Shown here piece after piece: positions 23,901 through 28,620 of a stretch of 28,620 nucleotides of DNA. The notes below the pieces were generated by a model that saw nothing but the letters and a program-made list of their open reading frames with translations, was not told the DNA's origin and searched no databases. Positions within the stretch are counted from its first letter, which is position 1; the number at the start of each line of letters is the position of its first letter. Position numbers and translations under genes: made by a program. The DNA is from DATKQJ01 sp035534295 (GTDB lineage Bacteria > Chloroflexota > Dormibacteria > Dormibacterales > Dormibacteraceae), in contig DATLSE010000047.1 in assembly GCA_035534295.1 (NCBI GenBank), positions 1 through 28,620 on the forward strand. The letters run 5' to 3'.

Positions 23901-25047
23901 CGAGAACCGGATCCGATTCGGGCTCGGCGCCATCCGCAACGTCGGTCAGCGGGCGGTGGAGCTGATTGTCCAAGCTCGAGATCAGGACGGGGTGTTCACA
24001 ACCCTGGAGGATCTCTGTGAGCGCGTGGGAGGATTCTCGGAGGTCAACGCCAGGGCCCTCGACGGCCTGATTCGGAGCGGGGCGTGCGACACCCTGGGTG
24101 AGCGCAATCAGCTCCTCTCCGACCTCGACCGGACGCGACAGCGGGCCGAACGGAGCCGGCGCGATCGCGATTCGGGTCAGACCAGCCTCTTCGGGCTCGT
24201 GGCGTCCGAGTCGGTGGTGGTGGCGAGCTCGGGACCCGTGGTCGCGGCCATGAGTGATGAGGACAAGTTGCGCAACGAGAAGGAGCTGCTCGGGCTCTAT
24301 CTCAGCGACCATCCCCTGAATCGCATGGAGTCCGAACTGGCGCGCCTGATCGACACCCAGCTGTCCGAGGTCACCACCGATCTGTCGGGTTCGGAGGTAA
24401 GGATCGCCGGCCTGGTGCGCGAGGTTCGCCGGGCGGTCACCCGGCGCGGTCAGATCATGGCCTATGCCACCCTCGAGGACCTCACCTCGAGCCTGGAGGT
24501 GACCCTTTTCCCGATCGCCTGGGAGCGATATCGAGACCTGTTTCAGCTCGACCGGGTGGTCGTGGTCCAGGGGAAGGTCGATGCTTCCCGAAGCAGCATC
24601 GGCCGGCGCCCGGTCCAGGCGGTGGCGGGAGCCGACGAGGACGAGGTGGGGGGGGAGGAGATCGAACCCGACAAGGCCGTCGTGCTGGCCGACCTGGCCT
24701 GGGCCTGGGATGATCCGGACTGTCAGCCGGTCGCTCGCCAGCGCATCGTCCACGTCGACGTGCCGTCGGGCTGGCCCGGGGCCCTGGACCAGCTTCAGAG
24801 CATGCTCGGCCGCCATCCCGGAGCCGACGAGGTGATGCTTCACTTCGAGGTTCAGGGACGGGAGGTCACCGTCCATGCCGGCGAGCGTTTCCGCGTCGAG
24901 GGTTCGGGTCCGCTCAAGTCGGAACTAGACTCACACTTCGGCAGCGAGGTGGCCCGGCTGGAACTGGTCCGGCCCCGTGCGAGTGAGAACACCAGCCCCA
25001 GAGGAGGAGGCCACCGGAATGGAAACGGAAGAGCGACCCGCGCCTGA
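20974..25047 (+). CDS. dnaE: DNA polymerase III alpha subunit DnaE, with in-frame mini-intein
   Basis: A 1357-codon precursor; removing the 155-residue intein leaves a 1202-residue replicative polymerase. The N-terminal PHP domain has 'HLHNHTEFSLLDGAS' (His9, His11) and 'ALTDHGVMYGAV'. The PolC-like palm has 'PGRGSAAGSLVAYCLGITDLDP' and the catalytic Asp401/Asp403 of 'MPDIDCDFSVEGRERV'. The fingers and beta-binding region carry 'YQEQVMMAARELAGF' and 'AMGKKDKVKM', followed by a helix-hairpin-helix and an OB fold ('VRIAGLVREVRRAVTRRGQ'). The intein interrupts 'FAEYGFNK/SHAAAYAVISYQ'. GTG 20974 is the only usable start (an in-frame TGA lies at 20965). No epsilon-type exonuclease domain is inserted, so this is DnaE rather than PolC. 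mtrB overlaps its 3' end. Confidence 0.97.
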   Translation: MKGPGGFVHLHNHTEFSLLDGASRIPDMVRRAAELEMPALALTDHGVMYGAVQFYQACLKAGIKPILGFEAYVAPRSLHLKEGRADKDPYHLTLLAADQAGYRNLMALCTIGQMEGRYYKPRIDREVLARHSAGLIVLSGCLGGEVATKISGGDLDGARETVATYRDIFGPERYLLEVQRHGIPEQEPVNQALIGLGAEFGLRLVATNDLHYVHQHDAQAHDVLLCLQTGATYDDPDRWRFASEDFYLKSGAEMGQVFSDLPQALASTLEVASAVDLRLELGHSLLPPFEVPDGLDADSHLRRLVEAGLLWRYGAQPSAEAQERMRTELEVIGQTGYASYFLIVGDFYKYARDEGIVTGPGRGSAAGSLVAYCLGITDLDPLLHGLIFERFLNKDRVSMPDIDCDFSVEGRERVIRYVSEKYGSDRVAQIITFTTMASKAAIRDVGRALKVPLAETDRLSKLVPVHQGRSKSLDAALVEVSELRQAYESGPEIARLIDVARSLEGVSRNVSTHAAGVVIAPEPLVNFVPLQFGPGRDSVITQYDMKAVGEIGLLKMDFLGLQNLDIVSLALRLIEEHRQEKIELSRIPTADDPRAKAAYELISSADTHGVFQLEGAGMRRMLQEMKPSRFEDIVVANALFRPGPMQDIPAYVARKHGREPIEYLHESLRPILQDTYGVLTYQEQVMMAARELAGFTLSEADTLRSAMGKKDKVKMAQQREKFVRGASERGIDGDMAETIFERIAKFAEYGFNKCLAGDSEIVDAVSGQRFQIRDLYRRPRPIRVHSLGPDGVLRLRPVEAVMANGQKPVFKVRCGSGLSLSATELHRFRVRAGWRRLGQLGIGDEILTVPQLAREPSGVGSAPRSFASAPEPVWDRVLEISPAGVTDTYDLSVAGDHNYVADGLVVHNSHAAAYAVISYQTAYLKANYRLEYMTSLLSHMQGNAEKVATAIVDCRSHGIEVLPPDVNQSQPGFCIAENRIRFGLGAIRNVGQRAVELIVQARDQDGVFTTLEDLCERVGGFSEVNARALDGLIRSGACDTLGERNQLLSDLDRTRQRAERSRRDRDSGQTSLFGLVASESVVVASSGPVVAAMSDEDKLRNEKELLGLYLSDHPLNRMESELARLIDTQLSEVTTDLSGSEVRIAGLVREVRRAVTRRGQIMAYATLEDLTSSLEVTLFPIAWERYRDLFQLDRVVVVQGKVDASRSSIGRRPVQAVAGADEDEVGGEEIEPDKAVVLADLAWAWDDPDCQPVARQRIVHVDVPSGWPGALDQLQSMLGRHPGADEVMLHFEVQGREVTVHAGERFRVEGSGPLKSELDSHFGSEVARLELVRPRASENTSPRGGGHRNGNGRATRA
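23233..23697 (+). other. DnaE mini-intein (155 residues)
   Basis: A protein-splicing element occupying DnaE residues 754-908. Block A begins with Cys1 ('CLAGDSEI'). Block B has the T-x-x-H motif ('SATELHRFRVRAGWRRL') followed by 'GIGDEIL'. Block F is 'VTDTYDLSVAGDHNYVADG', and block G ends in His-Asn ('VVHN'), followed by extein Ser+1. All residues needed for standard splicing are present. With no room for a homing endonuclease, it is a mini-intein. The site is Lys/Ser in 'GFNK/SHA', four residues downstream of the well-known cyanobacterial split-DnaE junction. Base composition matches the host gene, suggesting long residence. Confidence 0.95.
25000..25010 (+). promoter_or_regulatory. Purine-rich ribosome-binding site of mtrB
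   Basis: AGAGGAGGAGG lies 8 nt before ATG 25019, inside the dnaE 3' coding region. It selects ATG 25019 over the in-frame GTG at 24977. Confidence 0.75.
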
Positions 25048-25288
25048 TCAGGACGTCCAGGGCGGAGCCGGCGGACGCTACGTGGTGGTCAAGGCGCTGG
25101 AGGACGGAGTTGTGATCATGGGCCTGACCCGGGGCCGGGATACCCGTTCGCACCACAGCGAGCGTCTGGATCGGGGAGAGGTTCTGATCGCCCAGTTCAC
25201 CGGCCTTACGGCCGCGATAAAAGTTCGCGGCCGCGCTGAGATCCTGACCGAGATGGGGTCAATCCAGTCCGGTCTCACAGCGCCCTGA
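25019..25288 (+). CDS. mtrB: Tryptophan RNA-binding attenuation protein (TRAP)
   Basis: An 89-residue homologue of TRAP, which forms an 11-subunit ring. When charged with tryptophan, the ring wraps (G/U)AG repeats in trp leaders to terminate transcription or block translation. Residues 21-80 align without gaps to Bacillus MtrB from memory: 'YVVVKALEDG', 'MGLTRGRDT', 'HHSERLDRGEV', 'IAQFTGLTAAIKVRG'. Tryptophan-pocket threonines (Thr37 and Thr42, equivalent to Bacillus 25 and 30) and RNA-contact Lys68 and Arg70 (56 and 58) are kept. The third RNA-contact lysine (37) is Arg49. The N-terminus is 12 residues longer than in B. subtilis. It overlaps dnaE by 29 nt. No trp gene is present in the window. 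Confidence 0.92.
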   Translation: METEERPAPDQDVQGGAGGRYVVVKALEDGVVIMGLTRGRDTRSHHSERLDRGEVLIAQFTGLTAAIKVRGRAEILTEMGSIQSGLTAP

Positions 25289-25298
25289 GATTCGCGGG

Positions 25299-25316
25299 CC
25301 GGGATCCGGCTCCCGG
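25299..25316 (+). terminator. Short hairpin after mtrB
   Basis: A perfect 6-bp stem (CCGGGA with TCCCGG, 25299-25316) with a 6-nt loop lies 10 nt past the mtrB stop and upstream of tRNA-Thr. No T tract follows, so it is only a possible terminator. Confidence 0.35.
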
Positions 25317-25337
25317 AGGCGAGCTGGGGCGAGCGAT

Positions 25338-25343
25338 TAGAAT
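25338..25343 (+). promoter_or_regulatory. -10 element for tRNA-Thr
   Basis: TAGAAT ends 14 nt before the mature tRNA 5' end, a plausible -10 hexamer for its own promoter. No clear -35 was recognised. Confidence 0.4.
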
Positions 25344-25357
25344 TCGGGTCCGCGCCC

Positions 25358-25433
25358 GCCTACGTAGCTCAGTTGGCAGAGCACTTCCTTGGTAAGGAAG
25401 AGGTCCCGAGTTCGAATCTCGGCGTAGGCTCCA
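25358..25433 (+). tRNA. tRNA-Thr (anticodon GGT)
   Basis: A complete 76-nt cloverleaf with encoded CCA. The acceptor stem is GCCTACG/CGTAGGC and the D stem GCTC/GAGC. The anticodon stem CTTCC/GGAAG encloses the loop TTGGTAA, giving GGT at 25391-25393. The T arm is CCGAG-TTCGAAT-CTCGG. It decodes ACC and ACU. It marks the edge between the conserved core-gene block and a less GC-rich, gene-poor segment. Confidence 0.97.
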
Positions 25434-25924
25434 AACTCACGATCTTCCTCCGCGTTGGCCATATAGCTTTGGTAGTACGCGGTGACCGCGCTGACGGTCG
25501 CAATCTGAAAGGCGCAGAGTCCACTGCTGTCAATGGCACAACCGCCAGGCAGAGGGATTCCGACGCGCTCCACATTTCTGAGCGCGGCTGAATTAAGAGC
25601 ATTCTCGATCGACTTCGGCCAGAGCACACAGGGCGGTGCGCCGACGGGCGTTGCCCTATGCCTCCGAAAGGGGTCGGACAGGCGCTTCGTCGTGGGCAAG
25701 GCGATGGAGGACCTCCAGGTAGCTGGATCGAATAGCTCCGTTCAGGGCCCGCGAGAAGATCACCCGGCGATCGCCCGCCTGAAGGAATTCAAGGCATGAG
25801 ACCTCGACTTTCCGCTCCCAAGTGAATCGGACCGGATCCGGAGTCCCGAGGAAGGCCAGGACTGGGTAGCGACCCGAAAAGTCCAGCTACCTCCGACCAA
25901 TACGCCACTCGGCTTGAGTTCCAG
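25434..25924. other. Gene-poor segment after tRNA-Thr
   Basis: No convincing gene is seen in these 491 bases. Open readings exist on both strands, including a minus-strand stretch of about 77 codons (25656-25886) that lacks a normal start codon. None has a ribosome-binding site plus a recognisable domain. The sequence could hold degraded coding remnants. It contains no obvious repeat or integrase. Confidence 0.5.
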
Positions 25925-27295
25925 TCAACCAGCCCTCTTAAGCGTTGCCCGCCCCCGGCTCAGCACCAGCTTGAAGTCAGCCTGGCCCGCATTGGCGAGG
26001 CAGAGATTGCTCTCGGCGGCCAGCCATCGGATATCGATGACGTCGCCACTGACGCATCCGTTCGTTCGCTGGGTGGCGGGTTCACTAGCCAGCTGGAATA
26101 CGGCGGTCGGCACCCAATCGACCGGCTCGCCACCCACCGTCATCAGCAAGGCTACCACCTGGAACATCGGCGACACCAAGCAGATCCCCGCCAGGAGCGG
26201 TCTCCAGCGAATTGAAATTGAGTGCAGTCCGAGCGCTGCCAGGCATCCGAATGCGAGGCTTGCCCCCTCCAGGCTGCGGTGCAATGCCCCGGCAGGATCA
26301 AATGGCTGCAGGTTCAGAACGGTTGCCAATCCAGCCCACGCTGCCAGAAATGCGATTACCGGATCGAGATGTCGCCGGGCCACCCACAGAGCTGCGACTG
26401 CGGGGACGACAACCGGCCCGCGAGCGACCAGGAAGGATGGCACGTTGCCGACCTCAGTGGTCAACGATGAGGCCGTAAGAGCGGCAAAGATGGAATCGTG
26501 GCCCGCAAGCCAGACAAGATATCCAGCCACCAGTCCCGAGAGGAGCAATGAGGCACCCACGAAAGCGAGTGCCGTAGGTGTGCGCACCATGAGAACTGCG
26601 ATCAGGGCGGCCGCAGACACGATCGCCACAATCTCGAATGGATGTATATCCAAGGCCAGAGCCAGCCCGGCCAACCCGGCCAATCCCTTTCGATGTCCAC
26701 GGGTTGCTTCCACGAAACCCCAGCCGTACACGGCCATACAACCTCCCATGAGCGCGAGGTGCGGGGAGCCGATGAACGCATCCAGGAGGTTGAACGACGG
26801 CGTCACCACATCCATCGGGATGACTTGCCCGAGCGGAGTCGAGGGCCAGCCGAGCGCCAGCCAGCCGAGACCGCCTGCGATCGTGCCGAAGAACAGCGCC
26901 CAGGCCCGTTCATTCGAATCTCGGAAGACAGCGCAGATAAGAAGCAGGGCTGAGCAAACAGCGAATATCTGGCAGCCCCATCGCATCACCTCCAGCACAG
27001 CGAGGCTGTTCCAGCCAGCTAACAAGTGCCCGACCGCCAAGTACTCGACCTGAAACGGGTAGTTTCCGTCTACCGTCGCGCCCCAGAGGCGGCCCCCGTA
27101 CAGCCAGCGCCCGGTGCTCCCCTCGTGGATGGCCTCTACGTATTGAGGTAGATCGAAGGAATTCCAGAACTCGCCCACGAAAACTTGGCCAGGACGCGCT
27201 AACAGCGCCGGAACCAGTAGGCGGGGCACGTTCGCCAAAAGCATCAGCGCCGCCAGCACGCCCCAGCCTGCCGGCCTCAGCGCCAACCTCTTCAC
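25925..27295 (-). CDS. Polytopic membrane protein, possibly a GT-C-type glycosyltransferase
   Basis: A 456-residue protein with roughly eight to ten hydrophobic helices: the first at about residues 10-32, later ones around 'IFAVCSALLLICAVF', 'ALFFGTIAGGLGWLALG' and 'FVGASLLLSGLVAGYLVWLAG'. The first extracytoplasmic loop carries acidic and aromatic residues ('GEFWNSFDLPQYVEAIHEG'), reminiscent of GT-C lipid-linked-sugar transferases, but I cannot place it in a named family. The C-terminal ~80 residues are soluble. The GTG start at 27295 has GAGG 8 nt upstream. It is a lone gene with no neighbours of related function, in a region with lower GC than the core block, consistent with accessory status. 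Confidence 0.65.
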   Translation of the reverse strand: MKRLALRPAGWGVLAALMLLANVPRLLVPALLARPGQVFVGEFWNSFDLPQYVEAIHEGSTGRWLYGGRLWGATVDGNYPFQVEYLAVGHLLAGWNSLAVLEVMRWGCQIFAVCSALLLICAVFRDSNERAWALFFGTIAGGLGWLALGWPSTPLGQVIPMDVVTPSFNLLDAFIGSPHLALMGGCMAVYGWGFVEATRGHRKGLAGLAGLALALDIHPFEIVAIVSAAALIAVLMVRTPTALAFVGASLLLSGLVAGYLVWLAGHDSIFAALTASSLTTEVGNVPSFLVARGPVVVPAVAALWVARRHLDPVIAFLAAWAGLATVLNLQPFDPAGALHRSLEGASLAFGCLAALGLHSISIRWRPLLAGICLVSPMFQVVALLMTVGGEPVDWVPTAVFQLASEPATQRTNGCVSGDVIDIRWLAAESNLCLANAGQADFKLVLSRGRATLKRAG

Positions 27296-27465
27296 CGGCC
27301 CGACCTCATCTCCGACCGACCCATCTCAGCCAGGCACTTTATCCAGTCGGATCGAGGAATCGGAGGGAAGCCCACGTTGACCTGATCGCAATGGATGATT
27401 CCGGCGAAGACGTTTTCATGTTGCCGTTTTAGATACGCGGGATACCGGCTTCTAGTCGGAGCCAG

Positions 27466-27962
27466 TTAAGACTCCTTCGGAGTAGTCGCTCGCACCCGCA
27501 GGCTTGGGCGTGGTTTGCGGACGGCCGGGTTGGGCCGCTTCGTGATACGGCCCTGCACTCCCCTCAGCTGCTGGATGCGCTGATGGGATAGGTCGAGCAG
27601 CTCACCGGCATCGCGCACGCTCAGTCCTTCTCGATGCAAGCGATTGGCCGTCCTTTCCACGTCGCGACGCCACCGCTCCAGCTGACGGTCCGGCTCGGCT
27701 CGCGCCTGGCGAGTGTTCGCGATCAGGTCCTGGACACGATGTGAGGCAGCTGAATGTCCTCGACAAGTTCAACGTCATCAGGAAAGCCTCAGAGTTTGAG
27801 AACCTCTTCGATTCGGGTGCGAGCCTGTTGCAGGGACCGTCCGTGCGTGTGGGCGCCAGGCTGTTCGGCGATGTCGACCAGCCAGTTGCCCTCGCTGTCT
27901 GGGCGATATCGCAAAGTGATCGCCTGGGGGCTTCCTTGATTCGTCAGCGCTTCGCTAGCCAT
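27466..27962 (-). pseudogene. Degraded HicB-like antitoxin (in-frame TGA plus frameshift)
   Basis: Read on the minus strand from ATG 27962, 57 codons give a HicB-like N-terminus ('ITLRYRPDSEGNWLVDIAE', 'GRSLQQARTRIEEVLKL'). An in-frame TGA follows at 27791-27789, and the same frame continues with family-like sequence ('GFPDDVELVEDIQLPHIV') to a stop at 27725. About there the reading shifts frame and continues as a helical linker ('RAEPDRQLERWRRDVERT'), then a helix-turn-helix ('LSVRDAGELLDLSHQRIQQL'), ending at 27466. Together the parts form one protein of about 165 residues, as in actinobacterial-type HicB antitoxins with a C-terminal HTH. Two lesions make a pseudogene likely. No HicA toxin gene is recognisable nearby. 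Confidence 0.7.
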
Positions 27963-28287
27963 TTCGCTCCCAAGCAGTTAGTCGCTTGGCCCACGAAGGG
28001 CGTCTTCTTCGCGTCAGGCGGGGCATGTATTGGAAGAGCGTGAGGTCTCGGTTCGGATTAGGCGGGGTACGAGATCGCGTGCGAGCTCATCTATGGCGCA
28101 AAGCCAGCATTCGCCGACTGCCTCGCCCAGGTGCCGCCCATGAATCCGTTCCACCGAGCGTGCTAGCTCTACCTCGGATGGAGGCCGAGAACCTTAGTTC
28201 ATGAGGGCGATGACCAAGGCCGGAGCATCCGCCCGGCAGGCACGGCCCGGCGCCGACTACACTCGCCCGGAGCACGCCCGCGGCCTC
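27963..28287. other. Intergenic segment between the HicB remnant and selC
   Basis: No gene is supported in these 325 bases on either strand. The only signal is a -10-like TACACT at 28258-28263, about 24 nt upstream of the tRNA-Sec 5' end. Confidence 0.5.
28258..28263 (+). promoter_or_regulatory. -10-like TACACT upstream of selC
   Basis: The hexamer lies in the context CTACACTCG, the same 9-mer seen before pcrA and gatC. Its distance from the mature tRNA 5' end (28288) fits a short precursor leader. No -35 was recognised. Confidence 0.4.
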
Positions 28288-28386
28288 GGGGATGATTGAG
28301 GGCTGGTGCCCTCCGTGGTCTTCAAAACCATTGTGGGGCTCCGATGAGGGGTCCCGGGTGGGTTCGATTCCCATCCATCCCCGCCA
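28288..28386 (+). tRNA. selC: tRNA-Sec (selenocysteine, anticodon TCA)
   Basis: A 99-nt tRNA with the hallmarks of bacterial tRNA-Sec. The acceptor is an extended 8-position stem (GGGGATGA with CCATCCCC, one A-C mismatch at the inner end). The 6-bp D stem GAGGGC/GCCCTC closes a 4-nt TGGT loop. The anticodon loop is CTTCAAA with TCA at 28322-28324. The long variable arm is an 8-bp stem with a GATGA loop (28335-28355). The T loop is TTCGATT, the discriminator G, and CCA is encoded. It decodes UGA with SelB. A selB 3' end lies 130 nt downstream on the opposite strand. Confidence 0.95.
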
Positions 28387-28417
28387 AGGAATGTCGCCGG
28401 CAGAGCCCTTTGGCGCC

Positions 28418-28456
28418 GATTGCGGGGTCCTTCGCAGGATCGATGGAGTCGCAATC
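28418..28456. other. Two-tier hairpin between selC and selB
   Basis: An outer 7-bp stem (GATTGCG 28418-28424 with CGCAATC 28450-28456) encloses an inner arm of about 5 bp (GTCCT/AGGAT with TCGC loop). It lies between the convergent selC and selB 3' ends and may act as a terminator for one or both. There is no T tract, so the function is inferred. Confidence 0.35.
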
Positions 28457-28515
28457 AGCCGCCCGTGCCATCAGGGTGCGCCGCGGTTGGCCGGAGCCGG
28501 TCCAGCGGACCCTGG

Positions 28516-28620
28516 TTACGTGCGCCTCACCCGTTCGTCTCCGACCCTGCGGGTCTCACCAACGCCGTCCAGGTACTCCAGGATGGCCTGGGCGGTGCGG
28601 CGGTTCCCGCCCATCAGGTC
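28516..28620 (-). CDS. selB: Selenocysteine-specific elongation factor SelB, C-terminus (cut by window edge)
   Basis: The last 34 codons plus TAA of a minus-strand gene running in from beyond 28620. The sequence 'LEYLDGVGETRRVGDERV' is the characteristic ending of the fourth winged-helix domain of SelB, which binds the SECIS hairpin in selenoprotein mRNAs. The preceding 'DLMGGNRRTAQAI' matches the domain's recognition helix region. SelB delivers Sec-tRNA-Sec to UGA codons. The immediate presence of selC supports the assignment despite the short visible part. Confidence 0.85.
   Translation of the reverse strand, partial: DLMGGNRRTAQAILEYLDGVGETRRVGDERVRRT

Noticed and set aside
24980..25010. 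GAG-rich stretch before mtrB considered as an autoregulatory TRAP-binding site
   Set aside because: Only a few NAG triplets occur and their spacing is irregular; TRAP targets normally have about 9-11 at 2-3 nt spacing. The purine run is better explained as a ribosome-binding site.
25337..25699. 120-codon minus-strand ORF over tRNA-Thr
   Set aside because: Its C-terminal part is the antisense translation of the tRNA-Thr gene, a well-known source of false proteins, and it has no ribosome-binding site.
25533..25799. 88-codon plus-strand ORF downstream of tRNA-Thr
   Set aside because: No ribosome-binding site, no recognisable domain, and another open reading overlaps it on the minus strand.
26913..26924. 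12-nt exact match (TTCGAATCTCGG) to the tRNA-Thr T arm at 25411-25422, considered as an att-site copy
   Set aside because: It lies inside the intact membrane-protein gene, is short, and does not extend into the tRNA 3' end; chance similarity is more likely.
28087..28454. Two minus-strand ORFs across selC
   Set aside because: They are antisense readings through the tRNA-Sec gene, with no start signals or domain similarity.
1..28620. CRISPR arrays, insertion sequences, rRNA, prophage genes
   Set aside because: No regularly spaced repeats, transposase or integrase motifs, rRNA sequence or phage structural genes were recognised in the window.

Overview
This is a GC-rich bacterial window (roughly two-thirds G+C by eye). 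Genes are tightly packed, with many 4-base stop/start overlaps and frequent non-ATG starts. The gene content (GatCAB amidotransferase, NAD-dependent ligase, PcrA helicase, PHP-type DnaE) and the lysozyme-like cell-wall enzyme suggest a high-GC member of the Terrabacteria, such as Chloroflexota, 'Ca. Dormibacterota' or an actinobacterial relative. That placement is an inference, because no rRNA is present.

Region 1 (1-8735) is catabolic. It starts with the 3' part of an acyl-CoA dehydrogenase on the plus strand. A leftward minus-strand run follows: an orphan branched-chain-amino-acid-type substrate-binding lipoprotein, a strong hairpin, two tandem CocE/NonD hydrolases, an alpha/beta hydrolase, an LVIVD-repeat protein and a small GlcG/HbpS-like protein. 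Region 2 (8950-10911) holds an exported lysozyme-like transglycosylase and a convergent GAF-class III nucleotide cyclase that lacks the usual transition-state arginine.

Region 3 (10962-25288) is the core-gene block, all on plus: pcrA, ligA, a zinc-ribbon membrane protein, gatC, gatA, gatB, a PHP phosphoesterase, an RlmD/RumA-type rRNA methyltransferase, dnaE and mtrB. The first five cistrons are joined by GTGA, TTGA, ATGA and CTGA overlaps. gatA therefore appears to start at CTG, behind a perfect Shine-Dalgarno. dnaE carries a 155-residue mini-intein and is preceded by an 18-codon leader ORF whose stop overlaps the dnaE GTG start. The last gene, overlapping the 3' end of dnaE, is a clear homologue of TRAP (MtrB), the tryptophan-activated RNA-binding attenuation protein best known from Bacillus.

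Region 4 (25358-28620) begins with tRNA-Thr(GGT). It then becomes less GC-rich and gene-poor, with an orphan polytopic membrane protein and a decayed HicB-like antitoxin. It ends with a selenocysteine locus: tRNA-Sec (selC, anticodon TCA) on plus and the C-terminus of SelB on minus, running off the window edge. The genome therefore probably decodes UGA as selenocysteine. No convincing selenoprotein is visible in this window.
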